From Microvelia longipes (Eukaryota; Arthropoda; Insecta; Hemiptera; Veliidae): DNA of 64,000 bases. The stretch is taken from NCBI GenBank assembly GCA_018340805.1, contig JACMZG010001914.1, positions 10,220,918 through 10,284,917 of the forward strand. Direction: 5' to 3'. A program made the position numbers and the translations under genes. Positions 38,001 through 53,400 of the stretch are shown one piece after another; position 1 is the stretch's first letter; each line of letters opens with the position of its first letter. The notes beneath the pieces were generated by a model, which was not told where the DNA came from, ran no database searches, and saw only the letters and a list, made by a program, of their open reading frames with translations.

Positions 38001-41000
38001 TAAAATAATAAATTACTTATAATTATAAACAATCATAACTCCAATTATAATTGTCACTCTGATACAAGTGACATGTATCGGAGCTTTATCCGTATTGGAA
38101 AATGCACATTATCAAATTACACAAGTTCTTGTTTCTATGTTCACTTAATATATATACACATAAACTTACTTCATGTGTTATTTTTTAACTTAATTTAGTC
38201 TTTATATTTTGGTACTATAGTATTACTCATCGCTATAATCAGTTGGCACTATGGGAAATATTGTTAAGGAACCAATGAGGTTGGCCTGATATGAGGACTA
38301 ATTTCATTGGTTCTCTCACAATATTTTCCCTCGCTGTCAACAGATTATAACCATGTGTTTTACTATAATATTTTTTCGTCCTATGTAGACTTTTTGATGT
38401 GTAACTAGTTTTTTTTATGTGTTTAGCTGACAAAGAGAGAAATAGCTCATCAAGGCCTCCAGGTGGAAGCTAATGGTACAACTCTTGTTCTTAAAATAGT
38501 TCAGATGCCTCCTCCACAAGGAGTCTCTACCACTTCTTCTTACTGGCAAAGTCTTAATAAACTTGTCCTTAGTATTTCAGTAAGTTTTTTTTTATATTTA
38601 ATAATCAATTAAGATATAGATAGCTTATTATTTTTAATTATTATTAGCTTATTTAAGGTGTGTTCATATCAAAATATACAAAATATAACACTTTCTGGTG
38701 CATTTGAAAACAAAGTGGTAAAATTTTCATTACCACAAAGAACCTTGTAAAAACTAAGGAACTTACATAAAAGAGGTGGAGTGTATCATTCCATACCAAT
38801 GTTGCCAAAGTCTACTGCTACTCCCTTGGGCATTCATACATAACACAAGGTAATCCTACCATTTTCAAACTTATATGGCAACAGACATCAAAACTACTAG
38901 TGTCTTAATATTTTATAAAAGAAAACTACTACAATAAAAAATACCAGTGTCTTAATATTTTGCAAAAAGAAAAACTACTATTGTCTTGATTTTGCAAAAT
39001 AAAACTACTAGTGTCTTAATATTTTACAAAAGAAAACTGCTGTTGTCTTAATGATTAACAAAAGAAAAATACTAGTGTCTTAATATTTCACAAAATATAA
39101 CTACTATTATCTTAATATTTTACAAAAGAAAACTACTAGTGTCTAAATATTTTACAAAAGAAAACTACTATTGTCAATCATTGACAAAAAAAAATACTAG
39201 TGTTGATATTTTACAAAAGAAAACTGCTGTTGTCTTAATGATTAACAAAAGAAATACTAGTGTCTTAATATTTTCACAAAATAAAACTACTATTCTAATC
39301 AAAAAGAAAACTACTATGTCTTAATGATTAAATACTAGTCTTAATATTCACAAAATACTAGTGTTAATATTTTACAAAAGAAAACTACTAGGTCTATATT
39401 TGTGAAAAGAAAACTACTATGTCAATCATTGACAAAAAAAATACTAGTGTAATATTTTACAAATAAAAAACTACTATTGTCTTAATGATTAAAAATACTA
39501 GGTCTTAATTTTCACAAAATAAAACTCTATTGTTCTTAATATTTACAAAGAAAACTAATATTAACCTAATATTTTACAAAAGAAAACTACTATGTCTTAA
39601 ATTTTACAAAAGAAAACTATGTCTTAATATTTTACAAAGAAAACTACTATTATCTTAATATTTTACAAAAGAAAACTACTAGTGTCTTAATATTTTACAA
39701 AAGAAAACTGCTATTGTCTTAATATTTTACGAAAGAACTACTATTATCTTAATATTTACAAAAGAAACTACTAGTGTCTTAATATTTTACAAAAGAGAAC
39801 TACTAAATTTACAAATATTTATTTTTGTATCCTTGTTTGTTTTTGTCTACTAGTATTTTAATGGTAATTGTTGCAGATAAGAGCTCACTGTAAATCCAGT
39901 ATAATGTCTAGATGCTGGGTTGTGGAATTAGTCATGCACGGAAGTCCCCTTGCTACACAACATCCCAAAGAGCAAGGTATTTATGATAATGCATTAAGTA
40001 TCGATTTTGTATAAATATAGTAAAATATGGCTTTTGAAAGTTTTTTGTGAGGTTTCTACTGTGTAAGTTTATGGACAATTTTCACAGAGTTAACAATATT
40101 TGATCTTTGTTCAATTGAAACATAGTTCAAGTAAAAATATCATTATTTGAACAAAAAGTAAGGTAATCAATGATCAATTAAAACTGTTTTAAAACTGAAA
40201 TTTAAACTGGACTGCCTAAAATATTTTGATGTAATTAATAAATCAACTCAATTAATTAATAAATAAATTAAACAAAAACTGTCTGTTGGTATATTGTAAA
40301 TCATTGTTATTTATTTTGTTTAGCTAGGAAGGTTAGATAACCTAGGTAGGTTATTTACACTTTTTTACTGTTTATGTTTGCATGCGTATAAACGAGAGTT
40401 TACCGTAGATTACTTCAGTATGAATTATTTGGGAGTAAAGAAGAATAGTGCAGAGTAGAGTATTCCAGTTCATATGCTGAACGTAACTGAAAAAATTTAG
40501 GTTTAGCTTGGTTTAGTATAGTGTTGCATAGTATAACTTCGTAAGATGTTTGCCGACGACTTTTTCATTAGTAATAAAAACTTTGTTAATACAAAAGCTT
40601 AGGTTTTTGTATTTTAATAAATTCTTTCAAGACTGAAGTCTTATATTTATTATTTTGTTTTCAGGAATGAGAAGACCTGTGTACTTTCAGTATGAGATAC
40701 TACAAGCTGATAATGTCAGCAAAACAGTTGATGCGTTACTTAATGATTGGGCTCAAATCGTTCATTTATATACGCTTGTCGAAGAGTTGGCTCAGTTTAT
40801 TAGACTAGGTAATTAATAATTAAGTATTAATACATTTTAGTATATTAATAATTGAATATTATTATTCTATTATCTTAAATAGGGTACCAAAATTTAGGGA
40901 GACAACAGGGGACATTATTTATTTCAGAACTTTTTTTTCTCATATTTAAATTTTTCTTAAAAAGGAAAAATTTTGAAAAAATAAAATTTTGTCAAATTAT

Positions 41001-44000
41001 CAAAATTAGATCTAGTTCTTTCTTGGTCACTTTTTCTTAAAGTGTACTTTTAGCAAATTTAAAAAAATCACAAATTTAGATTTAAAAAATCTAAATACTT
41101 CATAAAGTATTTAGATTAGGTTGCAATTGTTTAGACTTGTACTATCATGTATGGCAAACAAAAATGCAAAATTTCATTTTATTACCAGTATTAGTTCCTA
41201 TTTTATTGATTGACATATAAAGCATGATGTAAAGAAATCAAGTTTTTTGACTAATACATTTGAAAATTCGCTTATATCGTGGCAGTATGCCACTTATTAT
41301 AAACTAGTAATATGACGAACTGGTTTATAATAACAACAACCATGTGGCCACGAAGCGGTCAGGAGGCTCTTGTTTGGGTACAGGTTTGTGGTAAAAAATG
41401 TTTATTGTGGTAAATGTTCATTTTAAAAGAAGCTAACCTTTTTAAAAAGAGTGACTTTTTCTTGAAAAATTAAACCTTTTGTCTTTTTCACCTATAAGTC
41501 TTAGAGTAATGTATTTTAACTACAACCCTGGTTTGCCTATCAGCCTTATTTAGTACTCTAGGTAAGCCCATTAGGGAAAAGGGAGTAAAAAGCCTTTTAT
41601 TTTGTTTAAAGTCAGCCTGACTTTCTAGAAATGTCGCCTTATGTATGTATTTTAACATGTTTGTGTAAGATTGATATTTTGTTTGTTTGTTTAGAGAAGT
41701 ACAACAGTATGACCTCTTCAGTGACAGTCAAGTCTTATAATTACAGTAAGTTAGTCTGCTGCTATGGACCGGACCGGGGAGCCAACGTCACTGTCCAATG
41801 GAATCCCCAGGCAAATGCTTTCAAACTTGTGTTTGGTAAGTCTTTCAAATGTATACTTTTCCTCTTATATTTTTCTTTTCTTTTAGACACAATACTTTTC
41901 CTTTGCATCCATGGTACAAATGAGGAAAAGTAAAACGAGTAGAGCAAGGACACTCTTTAAATGAAACAGCACTTTCTTCAAATATTTGAGTCACCCGTGG
42001 TGTAGTGGTTAAGGTACACGGCCAATACACAGAATGAATGGACTTTAGTCATGGGTTCAATCCCAGCACGGGCCTCTTGGATTTTTATGAGAGGGATACA
42101 AATTCTGTGTACCACGTCCTTCAGAAGGGATGTAAAGCCGGTGGTCTCGAGCCTGTGCGTTGTCAGGTACTCGTTAAAGATCCCTTACCCTAAATGAAAC
42201 TGGGTATAGGCAAAAATTTAGGACCCTTATTGTAGATTTATTATAATACTATACTGTTTCTGCCTTGTAGTTTAAAGTGTGTGGAGGTTTGGTTTAACAG
42301 TGAAGCACGCGTTGTTCCCAGTTTTCACTAGACTATAAGAGCCAGTGAAAATATGTATGATTACTTGAAAAAGCATGAGAGGAACCATAGAAATTCACGG
42401 CTCTTCTGTCTAGATTAAATGAAATATACCTACACTTGAAATTAAAAGGAATATAACACTATCTTAGGGAGTTGGCAAAAAGGGCCCAACAATGTGGCCT
42501 ACTTGCCTGGTAGTTACTGCCACTCCCCCCCCCCCCATATTACAACTACTACTACTACTTCTTCAAATATTTAAAATGATGATTATATTTTTTTTAGGCG
42601 GAGGTAATAATTGCATGAATGCTCACAGCATCATGAGAGAGCAGTTAGAGGGAGAGTTAAATAGGAATAAGAATTTAGTTCAACTAATTACTACTCTAAA
42701 TGATACATATCAGCCACTGTTATCTATTAGTAAACTTCCTTCCATACCTCAGCTCTGTGTCAACAGTCTTGTAAGTATTATATTATTTCATTTAGAATTA
42801 GTAATAGTGGTAGATGGGCACAGTGAGTAGTGATGAACTTACGACCGGCATTATCGAGTCCAAACAGAAAAGAAAGAAAACTGCTGATTCTATTTTATAT
42901 TATCCATTCTTTTAATCATCTCTGGTATTGATGATGGCCTTATGTTAGGTTGAAAGCACTTTGAATAAGTTAATATTTTGTGGAGAGACTCTTTTCACTT
43001 TAATTAATACTTATAGGATAGTGGATGCAACCTACCTGAGGTTGTTTGCCCAGGGTGAATACTCTGATGTGTATTCACTTGTTTAACTACCTGAGTACAA
43101 CAAAGCAAAGAGTTAGGAGACACTGGCTTTAGTTTTGTAAAAAAAAATAAAACTTTTTTTTGTACAACTTTTTTTTGCAACTACATTTATTTGCTGGGAG
43201 GAGCACTGGAAAGAACATTCTTGTTGTATTTGAGCTCTAGTTCTGCTAGATGGCAACACTGTTTTAACATTATCTCTTTCTTTCTGTTATCAATCCTTGT
43301 TTCATTAAAATTTAAATTAATTATATTTGTATTTATTAAATAGAAAGTAGTATTTATAATGTTTGATCGTGATTTAAGTGACACTTAGTTGGTAGCAACT
43401 CCGCCAGAGTTGAACAAGAGATCTTTGGCCTCTTTGCTACTCCGTGACTCGACCACTACGCGGTGTCCGACCTTCACAGCCCCCATGCTTCCAGTTCATA
43501 TGACACCTCTAGTTTCTCATATTACTGGTTTATAAGTGGCATACCACCATGATATAAGCAAATTTTCAAATGAATTAGTAAAAAATCGGGTATGGGTTCC
43601 TCATTACATCGAACTTGCTTCGCTCATCCTCAGAAATACAGTTTGCCAAATTTATACTGCTACATGCCTTTGTACTCGCTTGGCTCGTCTGCAGATAGTA
43701 AATGCATCCGTATTATTCTCAGCGGTCACCCATACAGCACTGACCACGCACAAATGCTGCTTACTTTTTATGATCCAACAAAAATCATTGATATACTTGT
43801 CATATTGAAGCAAAACTTAGTGTACTTATTTATTAAGTAATTGTATACACTTTTACCAAATTTCAACTCAATTGGACTATTTTCCAATCTTTTCAATTTT
43901 TTAAAAAACATACACAAGTCATTTAATAAAAATTGAACTAATGCTGAAAATAAGATGAAACTTAGCACCTATGTTAGTCTCATACATGTCTAAATGGGTG

Positions 44001-45049
44001 CCAAATTTCAATCTGATCTCATTATTTTTCAGCATTCATGATTTTTTCGAAATTTTTCACTGATTCATTGAGGGTTAATGAGGTCATAAAAAAAATATTT
44101 TATGAATAGCACAACTACAGTGATAGACTGATTTTTGTACAAAAGTTTGACTCTTTAGCATAAATACACAGTGCGCTATGATGATAATAGACACACACAT
44201 ACAGAAAGACAACTTTGTGAAAACCACTTGGGAGTCCTTAAAACGCCTGAAACTGATAATTCCGGTTTCATACAGGTTTCAGATATTTTTGCAAACAATA
44301 CATTTCCTATATACCTACGGTATAAATAAGGAAAAGTAAAGAATGTGATTTGTTTACATAATGTTATGTATACCAATCAATAAAACTGGAACTAATAAAA
44401 AATGGAACTTAAAATGAAACTTTGCATTTTTGTTAACCATACATAATTGTGTGCTGGGCTCTAATTGATCTAGGTAAATTCAGCTAAGACTTTCCTTTAA
44501 GATTTTTCTTATTATTTCATGAATCATACTATCTGTCAAATTAAAACATCAATATATCACATCCTCGACCCTCCGCCCGCAGCTTGTTTGGAGTTGCAGT
44601 TTCGCCTTGGCAATCCTCCCGCCTCAAGCTTTGAGCAGTCTCCTCTCGTCCAATTCAGTTTGTATATTTTGTGTTACAGAGACCAATGGTACCAGTACAA
44701 ACCTTTACTGTAATAGCTGAATCCGTTTCAACTATGAGAGTCGCATATCTTGGTTTATATTGTTTGGAAGTTAGATTCAGAGGAGGTGGATTGGTAACCC
44801 TGAGAGACGCAGCTTATTCACGTTTTGACAGAACCAGTGTTCTCAACGAGTTCACTCCTACTCCTGGATTAAAGGTAACTATTGCCATCTTGGTGTTTTG
44901 GTTTTATCTTTTGTATTTATCATTTAGATGTTACCATGTCAATCAATGTCATGTTTCTGATCTCATGGTATTTGGCTGGTTAACCTGATATATACCTATT
45001 TCATAGAGCTTAAAATTTCCAAAGGAATTTCTAGGACTTACTGATCAAG

Positions 45050-45105
<56 letters not shown>

Positions 45106-48100
45106 TATATATTTTGTATTTGTATCAAATTATGAAAACTCGTTAAAGTGTAAATAAATAAATCTAGGGTCGGCGGGAAAAAGCACATAAGTCATTATTA
45201 TTTATTTTATCAAATTGATAAAAATTTGGATTTAGTCACAATTTATTTTTACTCCTTTATCTTATTTAACGATAGTTTTGACTTAAGTGGTTTTTACGTT
45301 TGGTTAAGTAAGGTCTGAGAAATACTTTAGTCATATCAAAAAATTGTAAAAATTTGACTTATGTGCTTTTTCCCGCTGACCCTAGAAATATCAAAGTTTA
45401 TATGTCTCAAATGCTCAAGTTAGATGACTAATTTGTTTCACTTGTTCCCAGGCGCTGCTTAGTAAATATGTAGACGAAACTGTTGTACTTAGAAGAAGAT
45501 CACAAAGTGAAGATGATAATCCACCATCACCAGTTACTCAGGAAACTGGTGATGGTTTTCTTGCTGTTAGACCAAGTCCTGGATCACCAGCTCAACGAGC
45601 AGCCCAGTTATCTTCTGTTCAAGAACCAACTGGTCTTAGGTATCTAATCGAGTTTAGTTTGTATCATAAAAGTCTTGTCTTCAATGAAATAAGATCTATC
45701 TTCTAAGATCATTTTATTATCCTTAGATTATCAGATTATCTCAGGAAGGAAAATTGTTGAATCTTGTTATTCATTTCTACACCAAATTGATTCATTTAAA
45801 CAGAGTAAATGTTACTCTACTGAAAAAAGTCAATTTAATACATTTTAAATTAAATTATAAATTTATAAATAAGTAAATAGCTTTATTTCCATAATATACA
45901 AAATGTACATAGGATCGTCTTAATATTTAATAACTACTTAATAACTAATAAATCTAGTAAACAACAATAAATCACATAAATGACAGCATGCCATAGAGCT
46001 AATTAATAAAATTATTGAATTTAATTAATTAATAACAAATTCCTACTTTTATTATTTGACAGCACATCTAATATAAAACTCTTGAATACATACTATAGAT
46101 AGTTTCTTCTAAAAGAAATTCTTTTAGAGTTTTTAAAAATATTTTTGGCTCATGCTTAAGTCTTTTATTGGCTTAGGTAGAGCATTATAGATTTTAAGGA
46201 TGGAGTAATGAGGAGAGTTTTTGTAGTACCCATGATTATGCTTAGATAGCCTGTAAACATCTCCTCTAGTTTGATACCTATGACTAAATTTATCCCCTTC
46301 AAACAGGTCTTACAAAATATTTACATAATTCAAGTAAATATAGAGAAGTTAGTGTCAGAATTCTGTTTTTTTTAAAGTCTGCTCTGACTGATTTATTGAG
46401 CTTATAACCAAGAATAATTCTAAGTAATCTCTTTTGAGTAATAAATATTGACTCACTCAAGGGAGAGTGGTACCAAAAAATTATCCCATAAGACAGTCTA
46501 GATTGGAAGTTTGCAAAATAAACGGTTTTTAACTGGTTTATGTCTAGGGTAAGTCTGAGTCTATAAATCAAAGCTGAAACGGATTTAAGTTTATTCTGTA
46601 AGTATTTGCAGTGGTAATTACAGGTATAATTATTTACATGTATTAATATAGTAATATATTAAACATAATGTAATAAAATCTATTATTTGAATAATCCCAA
46701 CAAAAACACTCTGTGATAAATTCAGCCAAGTATTGCGTAAAAAGTTGTATTATAGTTTACTCCAAGTCTCTGTTGAAATCGCTGTTATCACAAATCTTGA
46801 GTTATATAGATGTTTATTTTATATCCGCAATGTATGCACACAAAAGCCTTACAAAATTTAACAGAAAAGAAATTTCTGACTTGGCAAAACCGTAGAAGTA
46901 AAATTAATAAATCATGAATTTCTTCTTTAAATTAATATTGAAGTTTTTTTAAAAAAAAAAACAGATTTTATCTATTTTCTTATACTATTTATTTATTATT
47001 TAATGTTGTGCAACACTGCTATTCCTATACCATCTTTGACAATTATCCATAGAGATATATTACTAGAGGGGCCCTATTGGTTGAATTTTGAAACATCGAA
47101 AAAGTAACCTGACCACATTCGATTATCATTATCATCAAATAAACAGAACAAAAAAACAGTAAATTATGTAGTAGAATGTTTAAAATACTAATCACAACAC
47201 AAACAATCTGCGGGAAGCCGAAAACAATTGATTAATTATAACCTTAACTCCCTCTTGGAGGAGGTTTCAATGAGGTTACACAGAGCCCCTGAGAACCCCA
47301 CTAAAAATGTTTCAGGCCTCTCAATTAACATAGGCTATGCCCCCTCTAGTATATATCTCTATGCAATTATCGCTTTCCAAATACTCATTTTCTTCTTCCT
47401 GGCTTTATACACCACAGTTTTCCTGTATCCTGAGTATCTGGGGAAATAAGGGAACCCTGAGGCATTGAAAGTGTCCTCTGCCTTCTGAATACTTTGGTTA
47501 TTTTTTAATGCACCTGCAAGTGCCTTTCTGTTGCCTTGTATCCTCAGTTCTTCTTTGATGTTGATCCTCTCTCCTTCATTATGGTATATCCCTTTTCTTT
47601 TATCCAAGTATATCTCTCTTATATTTTTTTAATTTCCCCTCATTAATCTATATTGCTTTTGTTTTGGTTTATTGAATTATTTTTTATTTTCTTCTGCTGG
47701 CTTTTGGTTCTCTAGCAAGACACCCTAATAGAATTGATGGGTTTTTAATCCTCTCTATCTTTCCTTTACCCTATTAGGCTTATCGAGTGTTGTACTTGAT
47801 GTACTTTAATTTGCTAATTTAATGTGTGTAAAATTCATGCATTTTTGTTACAGATTTCATCAAGTGCCTCCATTAACTCCTCCTTCAAATCCTCACACAC
47901 CAGCCAGCCCTGCCATTGCTCAGGTTATACAATTATATTTATTTCATGATACCTATTGAAGTTTTTAATTATATCTCTCTCACATGAAATTTTATCTCTG
48001 TCTAAAATATCGTAAGCCATAATTTAAAAAAACTCTGAGCTTTAATTATCTTTATATTTATAACTGTCTTAAATATATAAAATCAAATAATAAAAATATA

Positions 48101-50344
48101 TTTAATTAAATAGACATGTTTAAATATATTCATATATTTAAACAAATATTAAAAACAATAAACAAAAAGAAACATATGTTACTTACCCAATATATAACAA
48201 TAATAATAACTACAATGCCCGTTTAGAGCCATGCGGCTCTAAAACCATCTCAGGTGGTCGTGGCACCCGTTATGCTCCAAGTGTATTATAAAATTGTTGA
48301 ACTGAGAGTGTAACCTGGGATCTTAAAATAATATTAATATAGAAGGAGCATATGACTGTAAACTCAATGTAGTTCTACTGATAACACGAAAGGCAGTTGA
48401 CTCTCATAAGTAGGGGTACCACTCTAAGCACCCTTTGGATCTCAATAATAAAGTATAATTTATTTTATTTAAAAGAAAAGAATGGAGATTTTAATATCTA
48501 TTTCTTATCTCTTTTTCACTAAAGCTGTGTCTGCAACCTTCGTTAAGCCAAGTCAACTTCAACAGTGGCGTTCTTTTAAACATCCCTGAATTTCCCATTT
48601 TTTATACGTGGCTTGACTTAATTTTTTGAATGATACAATGTTCGTTGAACTAATATAAATATTTAAACTTTATTGAACAGGGTGGTGGAAGTCACCAGAA
48701 CTATAGCCCTGCTACTTCATTTAACCTAGCATCGTCCCCGCCATCTCTACCTACTACAATAAACCCTTCACCTGTACTTCCTCACCCCTCACCAGGGGGT
48801 TCAGGTCTGCTGGCCAACTCTCCTTCAAACCCACTACATGTCCCTTCACCAATGCCCATATCATCTCCTGGTCCAGCAGCTGTACCACTCGGACATTCGC
48901 CAGCTACTTCCCTTATTGGACATTCAGGTAAATTATAATGTTAGCAATATTATCGTTTTAAAATTTAGTGACATTAAATTAAGTAAAATTTTGTTGTTTT
49001 CTGCTCCCTCAGTTAATTATTAGTAACAAGTTTGCTACAAATGTTCTTATGTTAGAATAATACTATCTATAGAAGGACCACAGGACCGTAAACACAATGT
49101 AATTCCACTGATAACATGGAAGCCAGTTGACTGGTGCACTTAAGAAGGGGTACCACCCTAACAACAAAAAATTATTTTAAATATGTGTCATAAATATCTA
49201 TTAATGAAGAAAGATGGTAAAGAACAAATATAATAACTCAAAACACCTGCTGAGTATTTAATAAAACTAGTCTTAGATGCCAAAAGGGTGGCGGAATACA
49301 AGAATCTACATTTAGTTGACGAGAACTACTTTTAATATATAATAAACACGTTAAACTACAATTTAAAATGCTTTAAATATTTTAATTCACTGATATTTAT
49401 ATAATATTTTATGAATAATCAATCATTAATTAATAATAGAACATAATAATTCAGCAACCAGAAGTATTGCCACCTTTTTTTTAGAAAATTGTATATTGTT
49501 AGGGTGGCAGCATTACTTAAGTCCACCAGTGAACCGCCTTTCGTGTTATCAGTAGTGCTCCTTCTATATATAGTATAATTCTAAGGTTCTTATAGCTGTA
49601 AAGCTTTGTCCAAGGGTTAAATCATTATATATTTCTGGATAATTTGAAGAAACTTTTTGGTTTAATGTCACCAGACTCATCTAGCTTAAACTCAAAAATT
49701 TCTTAATTTTTAATAAAAATACAAACTAATTTATTACAATGGATAGAAAGATTATTTGTTAAAGTTTATACTTTGACTGCCTCTTGGTCCAAGAGCCAAA
49801 TCTGAAAAAAGCGTTACTCATTTTGTAATGCTTTAATTCCAAATTTTATTGAAATATAATAAATATACCTTAAATGATGAAGTAAAATCATTGTCTGCCT
49901 ATCCAGAGTGGAGACCTTCTGAAAACCCCACAAATTTAAGGTTTCTTGAAATAAGTGATTTTCTAGTAGTCGTATGCAAAACTTGAATAGAACATTTTTT
50001 TAAACTGATAAAATTTCCAATAAATTGAGTGTTCATTCAGCAAAATTGAATTACTACAACCAAAGTTATGACATTGGTAAAACTACTAAAAAAAGTTAAT
50101 TTTTGCAAAGACAGTGAATTTCTTTTAAAAAATGTCTACAATTTGTGCATTTGTGAGTCATCGTGCAAATGCTATAACTTTGTAGGTATCCAAATTTTAT
50201 GAATAAACATTCTTTTTATTTGAAATTTTATGAGCTTTAAGAAATATGAGGTTGATTATGTATCAAGTTTCATTCATATCTGAAAAAGCATTTAAAATAT
50301 ATCGTGCGGCATTAAAACAAACATCTAGGAACAGAAATCTCAAA

Positions 50345-50411
<67 letters not shown>

Positions 50412-53400
50412 ATATAATATATATCTGTGTGTGTCTATGAGCTGGGCTTGAGTTTGTATCCCATCGAGACACACACTGCTTTCCTGAGTTTTTACTCCAG
50501 AATTCTTAATATGAATATTGACCACTCAAAGTAAACAATTATTTATTGATTGGTTTAAAAAGTCCTCATTTATGTATAATTATTTAACTATCTACTAAGT
50601 TTTTTGTTCTGTTTAGGTCATACAGACGGAAGTCCATTTCCTGGTGGTGGAATGACATCACCCGGTGCAAGTAATTGGCCTGGTTCTCCGAGTATGCCAC
50701 GTCCGTCTCCTAGACCTGGTCAGTCTCCTCATTTAGCTATGCATAGTCCTGATACTAAACCGCAGTATGCCATGTCTAGGTAAGATATTCTATTTCCTTG
50801 ACCACAATCATAAATTAACATTATTAATTGAATTTGCTACCGTAGAATCTTGCTGTTGTATATGAATATCCCTGAACCAGTTTCGGCTCAACACCATCTT
50901 CAGCAGACGGAGCAGCACTCATATATACACACTGTCTCTGTATAATCCCTCTCCTACTCCCTTCCTTATCTTCAGAGGGTTTGTCTTGGTCATTGACACT
51001 TGAAGGTATTCACTGGTATAACTTTATTAGTTGAGTGCTTGAGTGTTGTCCTGCGTGCTGATGATGACTTTAAGCCTAAACCTGTACAGGAATATTTATA
51101 TCAAACAGCAAGTATCAATGATAGCTGATTCTTCAATTGCTTTTTCAACTTACTGTAAATATAACTCCTTTAATTTTAAACTTAACTATCATAAAATTAC
51201 TATACCTGACAAAACCACCATTAATTTTCAAAAATGGTGTCTTCTGCCAGTCAACTCATGTAAGTTCAAATTCACCATTAATACACTAAGAATTTGATAA
51301 ATTACCATATTTAACTATTACCCAAGTATGGAAATATTCTTACCACTTTTGGTAACTTTGAGGTGTTAAATTGGAGCACACTGTAATGTTGACTGTTTTA
51401 AAAACTACATTAAATCCTAAAAAAATGAATACAAATACCAAAATAAATAAAACGCTGTACTGTGGAGTAAATTATTAAATATAAACAACAGTCTCTCCAC
51501 TAAATGTAAAATTTATTGACAGAGCCGGCTTTCAACTGTAAACAGCCATCATCAGTGCCTACAAACAATGTAAAAGATAAATAAAATAATAATATAACAA
51601 TACAACCAAAATAAACAAAAGTACAGGTAAAAAAATAAAAAAGATATACAAAAAAATAAAAACAAAAAGAACATACCGGTGAGGTGCAAAAAAACGTTAA
51701 AAATAAACGGTTAAACATCTGTCTTAAATGAAATAAACTGTTTATTTTTAACGTTTTCTTTCCCCCCTCACTGGTATGTTCTTTTTGTTGTTATTTATTT
51801 GTATTTCTTCTTTACTTTTTGACTTGTACTTTTGTTTATTTTGGTTGTATTGTTATATTATTATTTTATTTATCTTTTACATTGTTTGTAGGCACTGATG
51901 ATGGCTGTTTACAGTTGAAAGCCGGCTCTGTAAATAAATTTTACATTTAGTGGAGAGACTGTTTATATTTATTTATTTTTTAAATACCAAAATATTACCA
52001 TATTCTTGGTAACTTCACTCCGAGCTATTGTTAGTCATATATTATGTATTTTAGTTCTAAACCAAAAGACACACAAGGTCTTTTAATAAAACTCTATGAT
52101 GTATGCCTACCAATAGTTACATAAAATCATGTATGCGGTAATTTGGAACTTTTCCTCATCACATTAGATTTGCTACCCCCACTCTTCCTACTTTGGACTC
52201 GCTTTGTCAATTGTTGAATTTTTCAATTGTTCAATTTTTTGGATACTTTCAGTCGAGTATTACCTCCCAAGTCATGGGCTGGTGCTGTACCAACATTAAT
52301 AAATCATGAAGCATTAGAAGTACTTTGTACCCCTTCTGTCCACCCACATGGTCTACCTGGTTTAGAGTTGGCACCCCTTGAGAGGTTCTTAGGTTGTGTT
52401 TATATGAGGAGACAGCTGCAGCGATTTATACAAACTGAAGACTGTGTAAGTTTTTTAAGAAATTATTTCGTAAGTTAGTTATGATGTTACACAAAAATGA
52501 CAAAAGATAATTTAAACAATTAATTGTACAACTTCAGATAAGTCTCATTTATAACTTAATTCCTCTCAATAGAAGGACAAGATAGAGTGACATGTTGAGG
52601 AGGTGAGGAGGTTAAAAACCCAATTTTCAAGCAAAATTTATAACCCAATTCATGTTGATGTTTCAAACCTCAACGCACTACACTCTAGGTAACTTATCTG
52701 ACCCCATGAACATTGTATGATAGAGAAATAGGAGCAAATTTGCTCCTATTTCTCTATTTCATACAATGTCCATTGGGTCTTAAAAGTTATTATGAGATTA
52801 AGAAATAGGAGCAAATTTGCTCCTATATCTCTATTTTATACAATGTCCATTGGGTCTTAAAAGTTATTATATGAGATAAAGAAATATGAGCAAATTTGCG
52901 CCTATTTCTCTATCTCATACAACATCCATGGGGTCAGAAAAGTTATTATGAGATAGAGAAGATATTATGTTATATGAGATAGAGAAATAGCAGCAAACTT
53001 ACCATTTCCATGGTTATAGCAAAAAAGTGAGTAAAGTGGGCCATTTATGTAACAAGGATAAGTTGTTAAGTTCGCTCCTCAACTTTCTTTTGTGATTTTA
53101 TAGTTCAAAACATAGTTAAAATCAGATGACAGTGAGGGAAAACAATGGGAGGGAGCCAATAAGGTTACTCCTAGATGTTAAACCAGGCCCACAATTTCAT
53201 ATCAGGCTATCCTCATTGGTTCCTCAACACTATTTTCCCATGCTGTCAACTGATTTTAGCCGTGTGTTATACTGTAGTTACCTTTGGTGATTATTAAGTC
53301 TATTAAAATAAAACAGTTAATGTAAGAAAAGATATTACTTTTTTACTATTTGTTTATAACCTTCTCAAAACAACAGGAAACCTCTAAATTTAGGACCTGC

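Larger units (their letters stand above)
51488..51968. mobile_element. Foldback element family 1, copy with about 230-bp arms
   Basis: Ends AGTCTCTCCACTAAATGTAA and its complement. The arms run almost to the centre near 51730. Both arms contain GCCGGCTTTCAACTG and CATCATCAGTGCC or their complements. It lies in MED14 intron 22. Confidence 0.9.

Noticed and set aside
41995..42075. tRNA gene
   Set aside because: A and B boxes are present but the cloverleaf cannot be completed, and the sequence is the head of a 571-bp SINE with a target-site duplication.
47359..47780. Minus-strand 82-codon frame with [20 protein letters not shown]
   Set aside because: It looks moderately protein-like, but has no recognisable domain, lies in a MED14 intron and partly overlaps a family B end. 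Not enough to call a gene.
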